29,693 nt of DNA, from the IMG/VR virus record IMGVR_UViG_3300009132_000021, positions 1-29,693 of that record, one strand, 5' to 3'. Below are positions 6,510 to 15,081 of this stretch, in pieces. Origin of the DNA: a virus. A program made the position numbers and the translations under genes. The stretch's first letter is position 1; each line of letters starts with the position of its first letter. Under the pieces are notes generated by a model. It was not told the origin of the DNA, did no database searches, and saw only the letters and a program-made list of their open reading frames with translations.

Positions 6510-8279
6510 TTAACCACCGATTTCTGAAAAAGCTACATCTGAACGAGCGGCAATAAAGTTCAACTGGATAAAGTTGATTGATCGTGTCGGTTTGATGAAT
6601 ATATCTCCAACAAACTGATTGGCGTCAACTATTTGGCCAGGATTATTTGAACTATCACAAACTACTTTAAAGTCTGTAACACCCCTTCGCCCCTGTACTT
6701 CTCTCAAGAATGGAGCAATTAAATTAACAAACTGAGAACGTGTAAACTCATCATTGAATTCAAATAACATTGACTTAGCAACGATTGAGATTGCCTTCTC
6801 AAGAATAATAAACAATCTTCGTACATTAATTCGATCAAATGCACTCGGAACTGTTTGCATAGTTTTATCACCAAAGAGAACTACACCACTACCTCTTTGA
6901 GTAATAATCGGATTAACTGAAATCTGATAGAGAACATCTCGGTCTGCCTTTGTCGGCTCCCAAGAAAGTTTAATGATATTCTTAATCGTTCCTCTAGTCA
7001 GACCAGCAGGACTCCACCATGTATCATGCGTGAAATCTGTTCTTGCACATAAACCACCAATATCACCGTTCATTGGAATATAACGGAAAACATCATTATA
7101 CTGATCGTACTGATACTTATATGCACTATCCATGATAGCATAACTTGAAGAACCCAAAAATGTATTATCAGTTGTCAAAGCAGCAACTTGACCAGTTCCA
7201 GCATTAACAACAGATGACAAGTTTGGAGAAACACAAGCAACACAATCTTTTCTTGCATCTGCAATATTGTCTATAATGTATTTACCAACTGTAGTATTAC
7301 CTTCACCAGACATGACGATATTGAAATCGACAACTTGTGGTTCACGATACAATGCATAAGCAGCATTCAGTTCAGCATCAGTCAGTCTATCTGTCTGAGC
7401 ACTTGTCGTTCCACCAGCAAGTCTACCACCTGGCATTGTTTCAATTAATGTTGCACTATCGAATGATTTAAAAGAACTTGTTTTGTCAGAACCAGCATCT
7501 GCACCAGCTGCAACTGAATTATTTGTTAGTTCTGTTACATCACCCATCCAAACATATTCTGATTCTCTATTCAAAACTTCGTAAACGTAGTTTGAAGAAC
7601 CATCAATACGTTTAGCGTCAGACGCCTTACTTACGAAAGCGTGTCGTTCAAGAACTTCGCCCGCAACACCTGACATAGCACCACCAGCATCTATAACTAC
7701 AACGTGCATTTCGTCATTACTACCACCAGCGGTATTCGCACTAGTAGATGTACCTGGCGCACGATCAAAGTTATTGATGAAATATGCTTCTTCCGTAGTT
7801 CTATTACTAGCATCTTTTGCCGCAGCAACTCCCCAACCATGTGAGTCGATTGCATGGACTTTTAAACTGTTACCCAAAATACTTGGATATTTTGCAACAA
7901 ACAACTGATCTGTAAAAGAACTTTGTACAACATCATAGCTGTGTGTTGTTCCTTCTGAATTGTCTACTCTGATAGGTGTACCAGCATCATTGTCTCCAAC
8001 AACAGCGTTACGTGCTGTTGATAAAACATTTCTTACAACAATCAAGTTGTTAGAATATGCAAGATAATTAGCAGCACTAAAAAAGGATCGTGCTGTATCA
8101 TCATTCGGTTCACCAAAAACTCTTACTAAATCTTCTTCTCTTGTTATTCCTGTTCTTTCCATTACTGGGCCCCATTGAAAGGCACCAGCGATTGCACCAA
8201 TACTGGTTGCAACATTGGGAACAACGGTAGTTAAATCAGTTTCCGTGATATTAACCCCTGGCGATACTTGAAATGGCAT
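6510..8279 (-). CDS. gp18: Contractile tail sheath protein gp18
   Basis: This is a T4-type tail sheath subunit, a helical contractile cover of the tail. The start MPFQVSPGVNITETDLTTVV is the classical sheath N-terminus. The C-terminal region shows the conserved block DVLYQISVNPI...GSGVVLFGDKTMQ, followed by INVRRLFIILEKAI and SRSINFIQLNFIAARSDVAF-like sequence at the end. Its 589 residues are slightly shorter than T4 gp18 (659), and the variable middle domains (about 170-300) are probably the reduced part. AAGGAG precedes the ATG. The gap to gp17 holds TATAAAAA at 8314-8307, one base off the late consensus, 28 bases upstream. Confidence 0.96.
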   Translation of the reverse strand: MPFQVSPGVNITETDLTTVVPNVATSIGAIAGAFQWGPVMERTGITREEDLVRVFGEPNDDTARSFFSAANYLAYSNNLIVVRNVLSTARNAVVGDNDAGTPIRVDNSEGTTHSYDVVQSSFTDQLFVAKYPSILGNSLKVHAIDSHGWGVAAAKDASNRTTEEAYFINNFDRAPGTSTSANTAGGSNDEMHVVVIDAGGAMSGVAGEVLERHAFVSKASDAKRIDGSSNYVYEVLNRESEYVWMGDVTELTNNSVAAGADAGSDKTSSFKSFDSATLIETMPGGRLAGGTTSAQTDRLTDAELNAAYALYREPQVVDFNIVMSGEGNTTVGKYIIDNIADARKDCVACVSPNLSSVVNAGTGQVAALTTDNTFLGSSSYAIMDSAYKYQYDQYNDVFRYIPMNGDIGGLCARTDFTHDTWWSPAGLTRGTIKNIIKLSWEPTKADRDVLYQISVNPIITQRGSGVVLFGDKTMQTVPSAFDRINVRRLFIILEKAISIVAKSMLFEFNDEFTRSQFVNLIAPFLREVQGRRGVTDFKVVCDSSNNPGQIVDANQFVGDIFIKPTRSINFIQLNFIAARSDVAFSEIGG

Positions 8280-8354
8280 TTGATTCTCCTTTACAATTAA
8301 TTACATTTTTTATATTAATATATCGTCAACAAAAATAAATAATATAATTTTTTC

Positions 8355-9974
8355 CTAAGAAACTGTTTCCCATACTGTCCCATCCGAATCCACTTCAAAT
8401 CTATCCTGATTTATACCATTATTAATAATTCCAAAAGGCGTTGTCATATCTTCCAACTGGTTTAGTTGGTTTTTATATAAATTATCTCTAATATTTTGAT
8501 TACTCAAATCTTTAAAGTATTGTTGATCTACTAACCACGCAAATAAAACTAACGTAATTACCAAATCATCATTTGTTCCATCTTCGCCCGAATAGGTTTC
8601 ACCGACAGAAATAAATGTTGTTAGTTCTGATATAATATCGTAGTCGTTGAATAAAAGTTTATTTTCTTCTATAAGTGATTTTAAATTTGAACAACCTATT
8701 TTCTTCATAGATTTGGTTGTTCTTACACCGAAACAAGAATCCTTTTTAGCGCCGCTAGATACTTGCTGTCCGTGTCTCCCATACCATGAAGTTGAATACA
8801 AATGTTCATATTCGAGATCATGGTGAAGCACGTCAGCAACTTGTGAACCAATGTCGTTAATTTCTACCAAAATATACGCATAATTATATCTCTTTCCTAC
8901 TGTATTTATAATATTGGGAAAGTGTAGGGGTGCTACCATGTTATCACGATATTTTGCGACTATTTTGTACGGAATTTCGGTAATATCGAACACCGAAAAG
9001 GCAGAATAGTCGTTTCCTTGCCCCCTTGCCACGTCAACTGTGATATTATATGTATGATCCTCTTTCGGTTCTTCAAAAACATCCAGACCTTCTCTTGAGA
9101 AAATTGGGTCATTGAAAGACATTTCCTGTAATCTTTCAGTTGAGATCAGCGTATTTGTAGAACCTAAGAACTCCGCTTCGTACTCTTGCCTAAAAGAATC
9201 CGCACCGATTGTCGATACAGTTCTCTTATACCATTCATCATCACGGCCAGGAACATTTGACCAATGAACTTTGAATGGGAAAAATGTATTATTTCCAGAT
9301 TCAGCATCATTCCAAAACTTGTAAAACAAGTTAAATCCATTTGGAGTCGATACTATAATAACCTTTGTATCTTTACCAGATGAAATTGTCGGATAAACAG
9401 AACGAATAAATTCGTTTGCAATATGTCTTTGAACATGGGCAAACTCATCAAGTAAGATACAGGAAAAAGAAAATCCACGAATAGCACTTGATGATGTGGA
9501 AGAAGCAATAACTTTACTTCCATTCTCAAGTTCTAATGAACCCTTATTCCATTCTCGTAAACCTTGTTGTAAAAACTTGGGAAGATGTTGGTAGGATGTT
9601 TGAAGTCTACTTAATAATTCTCTTGCAGTAATTGCTTTATTCGCAAGAATACCTACAATCTTTTCTTGATTAAAAAGAATGTAATGTAACAACCAACCAA
9701 TAGTAGTTGTTGACTTACCTACCTGTCTCCCTGATTTTACAATAACATTTCTATTTTCAGTTATCGTTTCAACTAATTCTCTTTGAAATTTATACATCTT
9801 AAAAGGTATTAAACCTTTATCAACATGAACAACCTGTACATAGTTTTCCAAAAAGTAAACAACATCATCTTTACATTTGATGTATTCCGCTACTTCTTTT
9901 TTAGTAAACTTATGCGGTACGTTCAAACCTTTTAAAAGGTTATTACCTAAATAAGAATTATCGTCTTTTGGCAT
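8355..9974 (-). CDS. gp17: Terminase large subunit gp17
   Basis: This is the DNA-packaging motor and headful nuclease. The N-terminal ATPase shows Walker A SGRQVGKST (81-89), Walker B CILLDEFA (172-179, catalytic Glu177) and a coupling motif VIIVSTPNG (205-213). The C-terminal RNase-H-like nuclease shows Asp314 in ITVDVARG, Glu371 in LVEIND and Asp469/470 in TNDDLVITLVLFAW, matching the Asp-Glu-Asp triad of T4 gp17. Its 539 residues are shorter than T4's 610. The ATG starts one base after the gp16 stop, with only a weak AAGAAG upstream, suggesting coupled translation. Confidence 0.97.
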   Translation of the reverse strand: MPKDDNSYLGNNLLKGLNVPHKFTKKEVAEYIKCKDDVVYFLENYVQVVHVDKGLIPFKMYKFQRELVETITENRNVIVKSGRQVGKSTTTIGWLLHYILFNQEKIVGILANKAITARELLSRLQTSYQHLPKFLQQGLREWNKGSLELENGSKVIASSTSSSAIRGFSFSCILLDEFAHVQRHIANEFIRSVYPTISSGKDTKVIIVSTPNGFNLFYKFWNDAESGNNTFFPFKVHWSNVPGRDDEWYKRTVSTIGADSFRQEYEAEFLGSTNTLISTERLQEMSFNDPIFSREGLDVFEEPKEDHTYNITVDVARGQGNDYSAFSVFDITEIPYKIVAKYRDNMVAPLHFPNIINTVGKRYNYAYILVEINDIGSQVADVLHHDLEYEHLYSTSWYGRHGQQVSSGAKKDSCFGVRTTKSMKKIGCSNLKSLIEENKLLFNDYDIISELTTFISVGETYSGEDGTNDDLVITLVLFAWLVDQQYFKDLSNQNIRDNLYKNQLNQLEDMTTPFGIINNGINQDRFEVDSDGTVWETVS

Positions 9975-9975
9975 A

Positions 9976-10392
9976 CTATTTCTTCTTTTGTTCTAACAAC
10001 TCTTGCAGTTCCTTTGTACTTCCAATGAAAAGATTGTTTTCTGTTTTAGTACCAGACTTATCCTTCTTTTCAATCTCTCCTTTTGTTTTTTGCAACTGCA
10101 AAAGTTCTTTAGTTGTCGCTGTTAATGAATTTATTAATTGAGTCGCAACTTCAAATGCTCTTGGTTGTTCGCCCTCTTTTGCAATCGTTAAGAGTTCTTC
10201 AAGGGCGTCATTACCTTTTTCAATTAATGTTTGATATTGATCTCTTGAAAATTGATAATCACTTGTTAAGTCTGTAGTGTTTACATCTACAGTTGGTGAT
10301 TTCTTTACAATTTCTTTAGGTTCTTCAACATCAATAATATCATCAGCAATATCTAAAACATTATTTAATTTTTGTAAATTTTCTTTCTTCAC
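9976..10392 (-). CDS. gp16: Terminase small subunit gp16
   Basis: This is the T4-type small terminase, which recognises DNA and stimulates the gp17 ATPase. The 138 residues (T4: 164) show an acidic N-terminus followed by a long helical centre (about 50-110, DQYQTLIEKGNDALEELLTI then EVATQLINSLTATTKELLQL) expected to form the oligomeric coiled core, and a Lys-rich tail. The start codon is GTG, since 10390-10392 reads CAC on the plus strand. It overlaps the gp15 stop by one base (TAGTG), and only a weak GGA lies about 10 bases upstream, so translation probably depends on gp15. Confidence 0.88.
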   Translation of the reverse strand: MKKENLQKLNNVLDIADDIIDVEEPKEIVKKSPTVDVNTTDLTSDYQFSRDQYQTLIEKGNDALEELLTIAKEGEQPRAFEVATQLINSLTATTKELLQLQKTKGEIEKKDKSGTKTENNLFIGSTKELQELLEQKKK

Positions 10393-11156
10393 TAAGTTAT
10401 ATCCGTTACAGTAGTAGTAAATCCAAAATCATCATCAGGGTTAGCATCAATCGGATTCGGTTTCACATCAACATTAAGATCAAATTTTATTGGGTCTGGT
10501 ATTTGCATCCCAAGATTAACATCAACTTCCCTGATTAAACCAGTAGTTGTTGATGGCCCATAAACATAACCCATTACAGTAAAATTTAAAGTATGTATTA
10601 ATGCCCGTCTAGTAATCATATCACCTTCGTATGTATCACTAGTAGTTATAGAGGTCATAACAATAGGTATATCTCTTTTAATACCTAGTGCTTGTGATTC
10701 ATTCATGGTAACATGAAATTCAGGACTAAAGTAGGGCATTATTTGTTCTAGTATCTGAGCTCCATCATCACTATTCTTAACCATTATATTTAATTCAACT
10801 TCAAAATTATAAGGTACTGGTGTATATCCTGTTGTTACTTTTGAATTATCACTTGGTAATGCTTCTTTATATCTTTTTGTTTTTTGAAATTTCCTAATAG
10901 CATCATATGTCATCGCTGTAATTTCAAAAGACATTCTCGGTAATGTCATAGCAATACTATAATCAACATCTGCAATATTTCTTTCGTCTAGTCTTGCTAA
11001 ATACTTTTCTTTCGGCCCATATGCAATAGGAACTTTAAACTTTTGATCTAATGTTCCATCAGTCTTAGTTCTGTGTACAGAAATATCGTTAAATACTGTT
11101 CCAAACAATATAACAATATTTCTAATGTTTTTATTATAGAAATATGTTCCAAACAT
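10392..11156 (-). CDS. gp15: Tail completion/sheath stabiliser protein gp15
   Basis: This is the T4-type tail terminator, a hexamer that caps the finished tail and docks it to the neck. The start is taken as the ATG at 11156 (MFGTYFYNKNIRN), giving 254 residues (T4: 272). It has GGAG 7 bases upstream and overlaps the gp14 stop by one base (TAATG); a longer reading frame inside gp14 lacks such a site. Recognisable family segments are the N-terminal YFYNKNIRNIVILFGTVFN, a VPIAYGPKEKYLAR block and ALPRMSFEI-like sequence (LPRMSFEITAM). Confidence 0.93.
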   Translation of the reverse strand: MFGTYFYNKNIRNIVILFGTVFNDISVHRTKTDGTLDQKFKVPIAYGPKEKYLARLDERNIADVDYSIAMTLPRMSFEITAMTYDAIRKFQKTKRYKEALPSDNSKVTTGYTPVPYNFEVELNIMVKNSDDGAQILEQIMPYFSPEFHVTMNESQALGIKRDIPIVMTSITTSDTYEGDMITRRALIHTLNFTVMGYVYGPSTTTGLIREVDVNLGMQIPDPIKFDLNVDVKPNPIDANPDDDFGFTTTVTDIT

Positions 11157-12025
11157 TATAAGTCTCCTTCGCTCCAAGGATCAAGTTCACTAAAATCTAA
11201 AATGTTATCACCTTCGGTTTCAAAAGTTTTATTATCCGCATGAGGAATATTTAAACTTTCCTGATCGTCTGCGCTTGCAAGTTGTCTTGTTGTTCCACTT
11301 GTATCACCTATGACATCTCCATCAGCAGGTTTGAATGTTCCTATTTCGTTATATACAGAAAGTCTATTTGTAAAACTATTCCAAGACTGAACAAAAGCTT
11401 TTGCTGTTGCATTTTCAAAATCAGCACCCTGATAAACATTTTCTCCAAGAGTATAATTACCAGCACCAGCAGAAAGATTAAGAGTTATGGTTTGTACAAA
11501 CTCTCTTTCAATCGCATCAAACAATGCACCATCTTGACCAGCAGGAATTTCAAATTTCTCATTACTGTAAACGAATTTCTCACAAGTTAATTCGTAAACA
11601 TAATTTTTACCTAATGTGTAAAAAGGTCTTTCATGTTCGACAAACTTGATTTCAAATAAACCTTTATTCAAACGTAAATATATAAGATCACCTTCTCTTG
11701 GAATATCTATTCCAGATACTTCTTTTTTAAATCTTTCTTTATTGACTGTAAGTATTACTTCGTCTTGAACATCCAAACCAAATTTAGTTAACTGATCTCC
11801 AGCACCACCAAACGCATCTACTGAATTAAGATACATTTCTACCTCATGGGCCATAGTAAACTTTGAAAGAGCATCCTCTCCCATTACATTATCTCTTTTT
11901 ACAGTCGTGCGAGGAAGATACAATACATTTGTACCACTCATTTGTATAACTTCTTTGGTTAAAGAGTCAACTAAATTTTGTTGTGGTACAGATTCATATT
12001 TTTTAAAATATTGGTTCGTTGCCAT
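11156..12025 (-). CDS. gp14: Neck protein gp14
   Basis: This is a T4-type head-completion/neck protein that joins the portal to the tail with gp13. It has 289 residues (T4: 256). Family features include the MATNQYFKKYESVPQQNLVD start and a TKFGLDVQDEV segment followed by a REGDLIYLRLNKGLFEIKFV block near 130-155. The segment around 185-255 (SAGAGNYTLGENVYQGADFE through GDVIGDTSGTTRQL) resembles the GExVxG beta modules of marine-phage structural proteins and looks like an inserted domain. It lies between gp13 (3-base gap) and gp15 (1-base overlap). Confidence 0.93.
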   Translation of the reverse strand: MATNQYFKKYESVPQQNLVDSLTKEVIQMSGTNVLYLPRTTVKRDNVMGEDALSKFTMAHEVEMYLNSVDAFGGAGDQLTKFGLDVQDEVILTVNKERFKKEVSGIDIPREGDLIYLRLNKGLFEIKFVEHERPFYTLGKNYVYELTCEKFVYSNEKFEIPAGQDGALFDAIEREFVQTITLNLSAGAGNYTLGENVYQGADFENATAKAFVQSWNSFTNRLSVYNEIGTFKPADGDVIGDTSGTTRQLASADDQESLNIPHADNKTFETEGDNILDFSELDPWSEGDL

Positions 12026-12028
12026 ATC

Positions 12029-12775
12029 TTAACCCATATATCCGTCAGCGGGAAGTTCGTATTTAAGACTTACTTGTTCTTCTATCGCTCTTATTTCTTC
12101 TACCGCTTCATCATAAATCGTTTTTCCATCAAGGGTAACTCCGCCTGGAAGCTGAACTCCTGTAAACTTTTTCAGGTTCTCTCCCCATTGTCTTTTAATT
12201 AATGCGGTAGCATATTGTTTTAAAAACATATCATTATATACTTGTGTCCATGTATTAGGATTAAGTATTTTATATGCTTCTATAATTAGTATATCTCCAA
12301 CAGTAAATTTTTCTGCCCAATCCGCTTCTAAATAAACTCTATCTTGTTTTCTATTAAAAAACATTGTCGGTGTAATATTAAATAACTGATGAATCTCTGC
12401 AAAATTCCTTAGACTCATACTCCATTGAATTAAGGATGAACCACTAAAGTTATTTAAATCATTTAACCGCATTTGATATTCTTCATTGAAGAAACCACCA
12501 GAAAAAGAATCGAAAGCAGGAATAGGTAATACCCTAACCACACTAATAATAGAATTATCAGTATTGATGTATTCGTTGTCAATATCAGTTTGAGTAATTG
12601 CGTGTTTAGTAAAAACTTTCTCTACACCGTCAAAATGATATTCTTGGAAAAACTCCAACGCATCATCAATTCTTTCTTCTAATTGATCGTCATCAATGTT
12701 TATTTCAATTACAGGTTGTCCTAACCTTCGTAAACAATAATCTATTAAACTCTGCCTTGAATTAACTGTGGCCAT
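12029..12775 (-). CDS. gp13: Neck protein gp13
   Basis: This is a T4-type head-completion protein at the neck. It has 248 residues (T4: 309). The N-terminus (NSRQSLIDYCLRRLGQPVIE, then a DDALEFFQEYHFDGVEK segment) and the middle YLEADWAEKFTVGDILIIEA block are typical of gp13 in marine T4-like phages. AAGGA lies 9-10 bases before the ATG. It heads the conserved 13-to-23 block and follows two small genes that share its transcript. Confidence 0.93.
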   Translation of the reverse strand: MATVNSRQSLIDYCLRRLGQPVIEINIDDDQLEERIDDALEFFQEYHFDGVEKVFTKHAITQTDIDNEYINTDNSIISVVRVLPIPAFDSFSGGFFNEEYQMRLNDLNNFSGSSLIQWSMSLRNFAEIHQLFNITPTMFFNRKQDRVYLEADWAEKFTVGDILIIEAYKILNPNTWTQVYNDMFLKQYATALIKRQWGENLKKFTGVQLPGGVTLDGKTIYDEAVEEIRAIEEQVSLKYELPADGYMG

Positions 12776-12787
12776 AGTATTATATCC

Positions 12788-13030
12788 TTACTTTTTTTCA
12801 GATTTAATTCCCATATCTTTTAACTGGGCTTCAATTCCTGCTCTATCTTCTAATGCAAGTTGTAATTTTGCTTCTAATTGTACAACTATACCATTAAATT
12901 CATTTACCTTTGTTTGTAAATTCCTAATAATTGTTTGTGCATATCTAACTTGACCTTGTAGTTCAATAACCTTTTCAGGGTCAGTCATATCTTCAAACTT
13001 TTTCTGTGGTACTGCTGCTGTTTCATTCAT
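12788..13030 (-). CDS. Small coiled-coil protein upstream of gp13
   Basis: An 80-residue protein whose central part (about 18-70) is a regular heptad-like helix (VIELQGQVRYAQTIIRNLQT and onward through EAKLQLALEDRAGIEAQLKD). It is probably an oligomeric coiled coil. I do not know its function. A good AAGGAG lies 9 bases upstream of the ATG. It is co-transcribed with the holin-like gene and gp13 from the late promoter at 13370-13377, so it is likely made late; a virion or lysis-accessory role is possible but unsupported. Confidence 0.8.
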   Translation of the reverse strand: MNETAAVPQKKFEDMTDPEKVIELQGQVRYAQTIIRNLQTKVNEFNGIVVQLEAKLQLALEDRAGIEAQLKDMGIKSEKK

Positions 13031-13057
13031 TTCACATTACTCCTTAATATAAAATTA

Positions 13058-13351
13058 TTATTTAGTTCTTTTGTTTTTTCTTCTAACTTCATCTGCTCTT
13101 GAGATTCTTTCTTCGTCTGCATCCAAACCATAGCGAGTTCTTATCATAGTATCTAATTTTAAAATGTCTGTTTGCAATACACGAATTCTATCTATAAGTT
13201 GTATAAGTATATCCGTTTGATAACTTATTTTTCCTGTCATAGATTCTTGTAACCACTTAACAACTTTCCAGAAACCCCACCCTACCAATAATAAACCAAC
13301 AATCGGCATACCTAACTTTTCAATTAGGTCTGCGGTTTGGTCGAATTCCAT
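13058..13351 (-). CDS. Single-span membrane protein, holin-like (BhlA/UviB-type architecture)
   Basis: A 97-residue protein with one strong membrane segment near residues 13-34 (around LGMPIVGLLLVGWGFWKVVK). A helical amphipathic region (about 42-70, ILIQLIDRIRVLQTDILKLD) follows, and the tail is very basic (VRRKNKRTK). A short N-terminus, one membrane span and a coiled-coil, charged tail is the arrangement of BhlA/UviB-type holin-like proteins, but I cannot show homology. It is the first gene behind an exact late promoter, which suits late lysis timing. A tail or membrane-anchored assembly role is an alternative. No endolysin gene is visible in the window. Confidence 0.7.
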   Translation of the reverse strand: MEFDQTADLIEKLGMPIVGLLLVGWGFWKVVKWLQESMTGKISYQTDILIQLIDRIRVLQTDILKLDTMIRTRYGLDADEERISRADEVRRKNKRTK

Positions 13352-13369
13352 TCTTCACCTACCTAGTTA

Positions 13370-13377
13370 TATTTATA
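13370..13377 (-). promoter_or_regulatory. T4-type late promoter heading the head/tail operon
   Basis: An exact TATAAATA on the minus strand, 18 bases upstream of the ATG at 13351 and directly after a strong terminator. It is placed to start a transcript covering the holin-like gene, the coiled-coil gene and gp13 onward. Confidence 0.75.
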
Positions 13378-13381
13378 CTGG

Positions 13382-13419
13382 AAAAAAAAAGGGGATAAGG
13401 AATAACCCTTATCCCCTTT
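13382..13419 (-). terminator. Rho-independent terminator after the fibre region
   Basis: In the minus-strand transcript a perfect 13-bp stem (13419-13407 with 13400-13388) closes a 6-base loop and runs into a T-tract (13390-13382). It follows the last fibre gene (stop at 13458) and precedes the late promoter at 13370, so it insulates the fibre region from the head/tail operon. Confidence 0.92.
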
Positions 13420-13457
13420 CAGTCAAACTCTAATACTCCGTTAGATTAAAACTAATC

Positions 13458-14684
13458 TTACCAAGTACCACCATCTAAGCTATTAGACCATACAGGACTT
13501 CCAGATACGATACGCATCATTTGTCCTTCAGAGCCAGGAGATAGAACTGTCATGTTACCAGCGCCGGCACCCAAGAGGATTCCGTCTGTAGCAACAGTTG
13601 AAAGTCCAGTACCACCAACTCCAACGTCAAGATTACTTTCGTATGACCATGTTCCACCAGTTACAACTGCAACACCAGTAGCAGATGAAGAATCTCCACC
13701 TGTACCACCGTATAGAGGAGCAACTGCTGTACCGTTCCAAACACCAGTTCCGATTGTACCAACACCAGTAATGTTCGGTTGTGAAGCGGTTGTTAACGTA
13801 CCAGCGATGTTACCGAAAGCAACATTACCAGCAGAACCACTAAATACTTCAGCATTATTTGTCGCATCAGCGATAAATGTAAATGCATCAGCACTATTAT
13901 CCCAACCAAAATAACCTGTCTTGGCAGAACCATCATAGTAATTGAATTCAATACCACGATCTTTTCCGTCATCAGAACCACCCGCTTCACCCATTACAAA
14001 AATAGGATCAGCAACGCTTACCGTTGTGGAATCAACTGTAGTTGTAGCACCGTTAACAACCAAGTTACCAGCGATTGTTACGTTTGAACTCAATGCAATC
14101 GTTGTAGCAGCAGACTCACCACCACTACCTGTAACGTCTATGTTATCACCACCAGTAATGGTAGCAACATACGCACCAGTTGTCTGAGAACCAAGAGCAA
14201 CAGCGTTAGCAGCAACATCACTAACAACCGTAGCACCATCTGCACCAATAGATACATGACCAGACATTGCTTTGTTTTCCCAGTTATTACCAGTAGCGGA
14301 ATTGAAAAGCAACATATCTCCATCAGCAGCACCAGAAATAGAAACATCTCCAATGTCATTCAGGAAGTCAATCTGTGCATTAGCAACTGCTAAATCAACA
14401 TATGCAGTTGTAGCAAGTTTCGTAGAGTTATCAGACTGACTCTGCGTTGTAGCAGTAGGACTACCAGTAAGAGCAGAATTGTCCAACAATTCTAATCCCC
14501 AACCTGGGCCACCGATTTTTCGGTTAACTGCTGTACCTGTGGTGAGATCACCAATGTACAAGAAACCAGCTGAACCACCATTACCAGCAACTGCATTGTT
14601 ATCCGACCATGCAAGTTCACCAGCAAGTAATCCAGTTGGTGCGGAGGTATCACCTTTTCTTTTGATTTGTATATTATTAGCCAT
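13458..14684 (-). CDS. Repeat-rich tail fibre/structural protein
   Basis: A 408-residue protein with a fibre-type N-terminus (NIQIKRKGDTSAPTGLLAGE, then LAWSDNNA and GFLYIGD, about 3-48). It then has a TTAYVDLAVANAQ linker, a LNDIGDVSISGAADGDMLLF segment, a VDSTTVSVADPIFVMGEAG motif, and a late GVGTIGTGVWNGTAVAPLYGG block. These are widespread in marine-phage fibres and suggest a beta-structured, probably trimeric shaft. It ends in DGGTW, shared with the 88-residue protein upstream. The exact receptor is unknown. AAGGAA precedes the ATG. The 130-base gap before it is very AT-rich and shows no exact late-promoter box. Confidence 0.85.
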   Translation of the reverse strand: MANNIQIKRKGDTSAPTGLLAGELAWSDNNAVAGNGGSAGFLYIGDLTTGTAVNRKIGGPGWGLELLDNSALTGSPTATTQSQSDNSTKLATTAYVDLAVANAQIDFLNDIGDVSISGAADGDMLLFNSATGNNWENKAMSGHVSIGADGATVVSDVAANAVALGSQTTGAYVATITGGDNIDVTGSGGESAATTIALSSNVTIAGNLVVNGATTTVDSTTVSVADPIFVMGEAGGSDDGKDRGIEFNYYDGSAKTGYFGWDNSADAFTFIADATNNAEVFSGSAGNVAFGNIAGTLTTASQPNITGVGTIGTGVWNGTAVAPLYGGTGGDSSSATGVAVVTGGTWSYESNLDVGVGGTGLSTVATDGILLGAGAGNMTVLSPGSEGQMMRIVSGSPVWSNSLDGGTW

Positions 14685-14814
14685 TTTTTATTCCTTAAAA
14701 AAATGTTAATGATTTCAATTAATTCATTGTCAACATAATATTCTTATATAATGTAATTCATATCTTTAATATGTTCATTGATTTTTTAACTATCAAACAA
14801 AGTTTTAATTTCTT

Positions 14815-15081
14815 TTACCATGTACCACCATCATTATTGTTAATTACTTCAGCGTCTACTGGTTTAAATTTACCAGTAAGTTGATCGTAAACCAGAACAT
14901 CATTATCATTTAAACCTGTAGCATCAACATCACCTAATTGTGTCATCCACTCTTGAGGATCAACAGTCATTTGTACTGCCGTAGTAGTCGCAGGCGGAAT
15001 TGCTGGTACTTGTAGTCCACCTTGAGTTGGACTTGAAAAAACTACAGGGTTTGTTGACGTATTTGACATTACTTTAATCAT
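14815..15081 (-). CDS. Small fibre-associated structural protein ending DGGTW
   Basis: An 88-residue protein. The middle reads LGDVDATGLNDNDVLVYDQL followed by TGKFKP, a module seen repeatedly in marine-phage fibres and matching the LNDIGDVSISGAADGDMLLF segment of the downstream 408-residue protein. The last five residues DGGTW are also shared. The ATG overlaps the previous stop (ATGA, 15078-15081), with GAGGT upstream inside that gene. It is likely a short virion or adaptor protein; no enzymatic motif is seen. Confidence 0.75.
   Translation of the reverse strand: MIKVMSNTSTNPVVFSSPTQGGLQVPAIPPATTTAVQMTVDPQEWMTQLGDVDATGLNDNDVLVYDQLTGKFKPVDAEVINNNDGGTW

Noticed and set aside
11157-11177. Seven extra residues at the start of gp15
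   Set aside because: The ATG at 11156 has GGAG at ideal distance and overlaps the gp14 stop by one base; family members start at this position.
13552-14709. Several plus-strand open frames opposite the 408-residue fibre
   Set aside because: They follow from the Ala/Thr/Gly-rich codons of the fibre gene and have no independent support.
14685-14814. Sigma70-like promoter (TTGACA at 14733-14728) in the AT-rich gap before the 408-residue fibre
   Set aside because: A -35 match exists, but the sequence at the right spacing (ATTAAC) is a poor -10, and AT-rich DNA gives such matches by chance.
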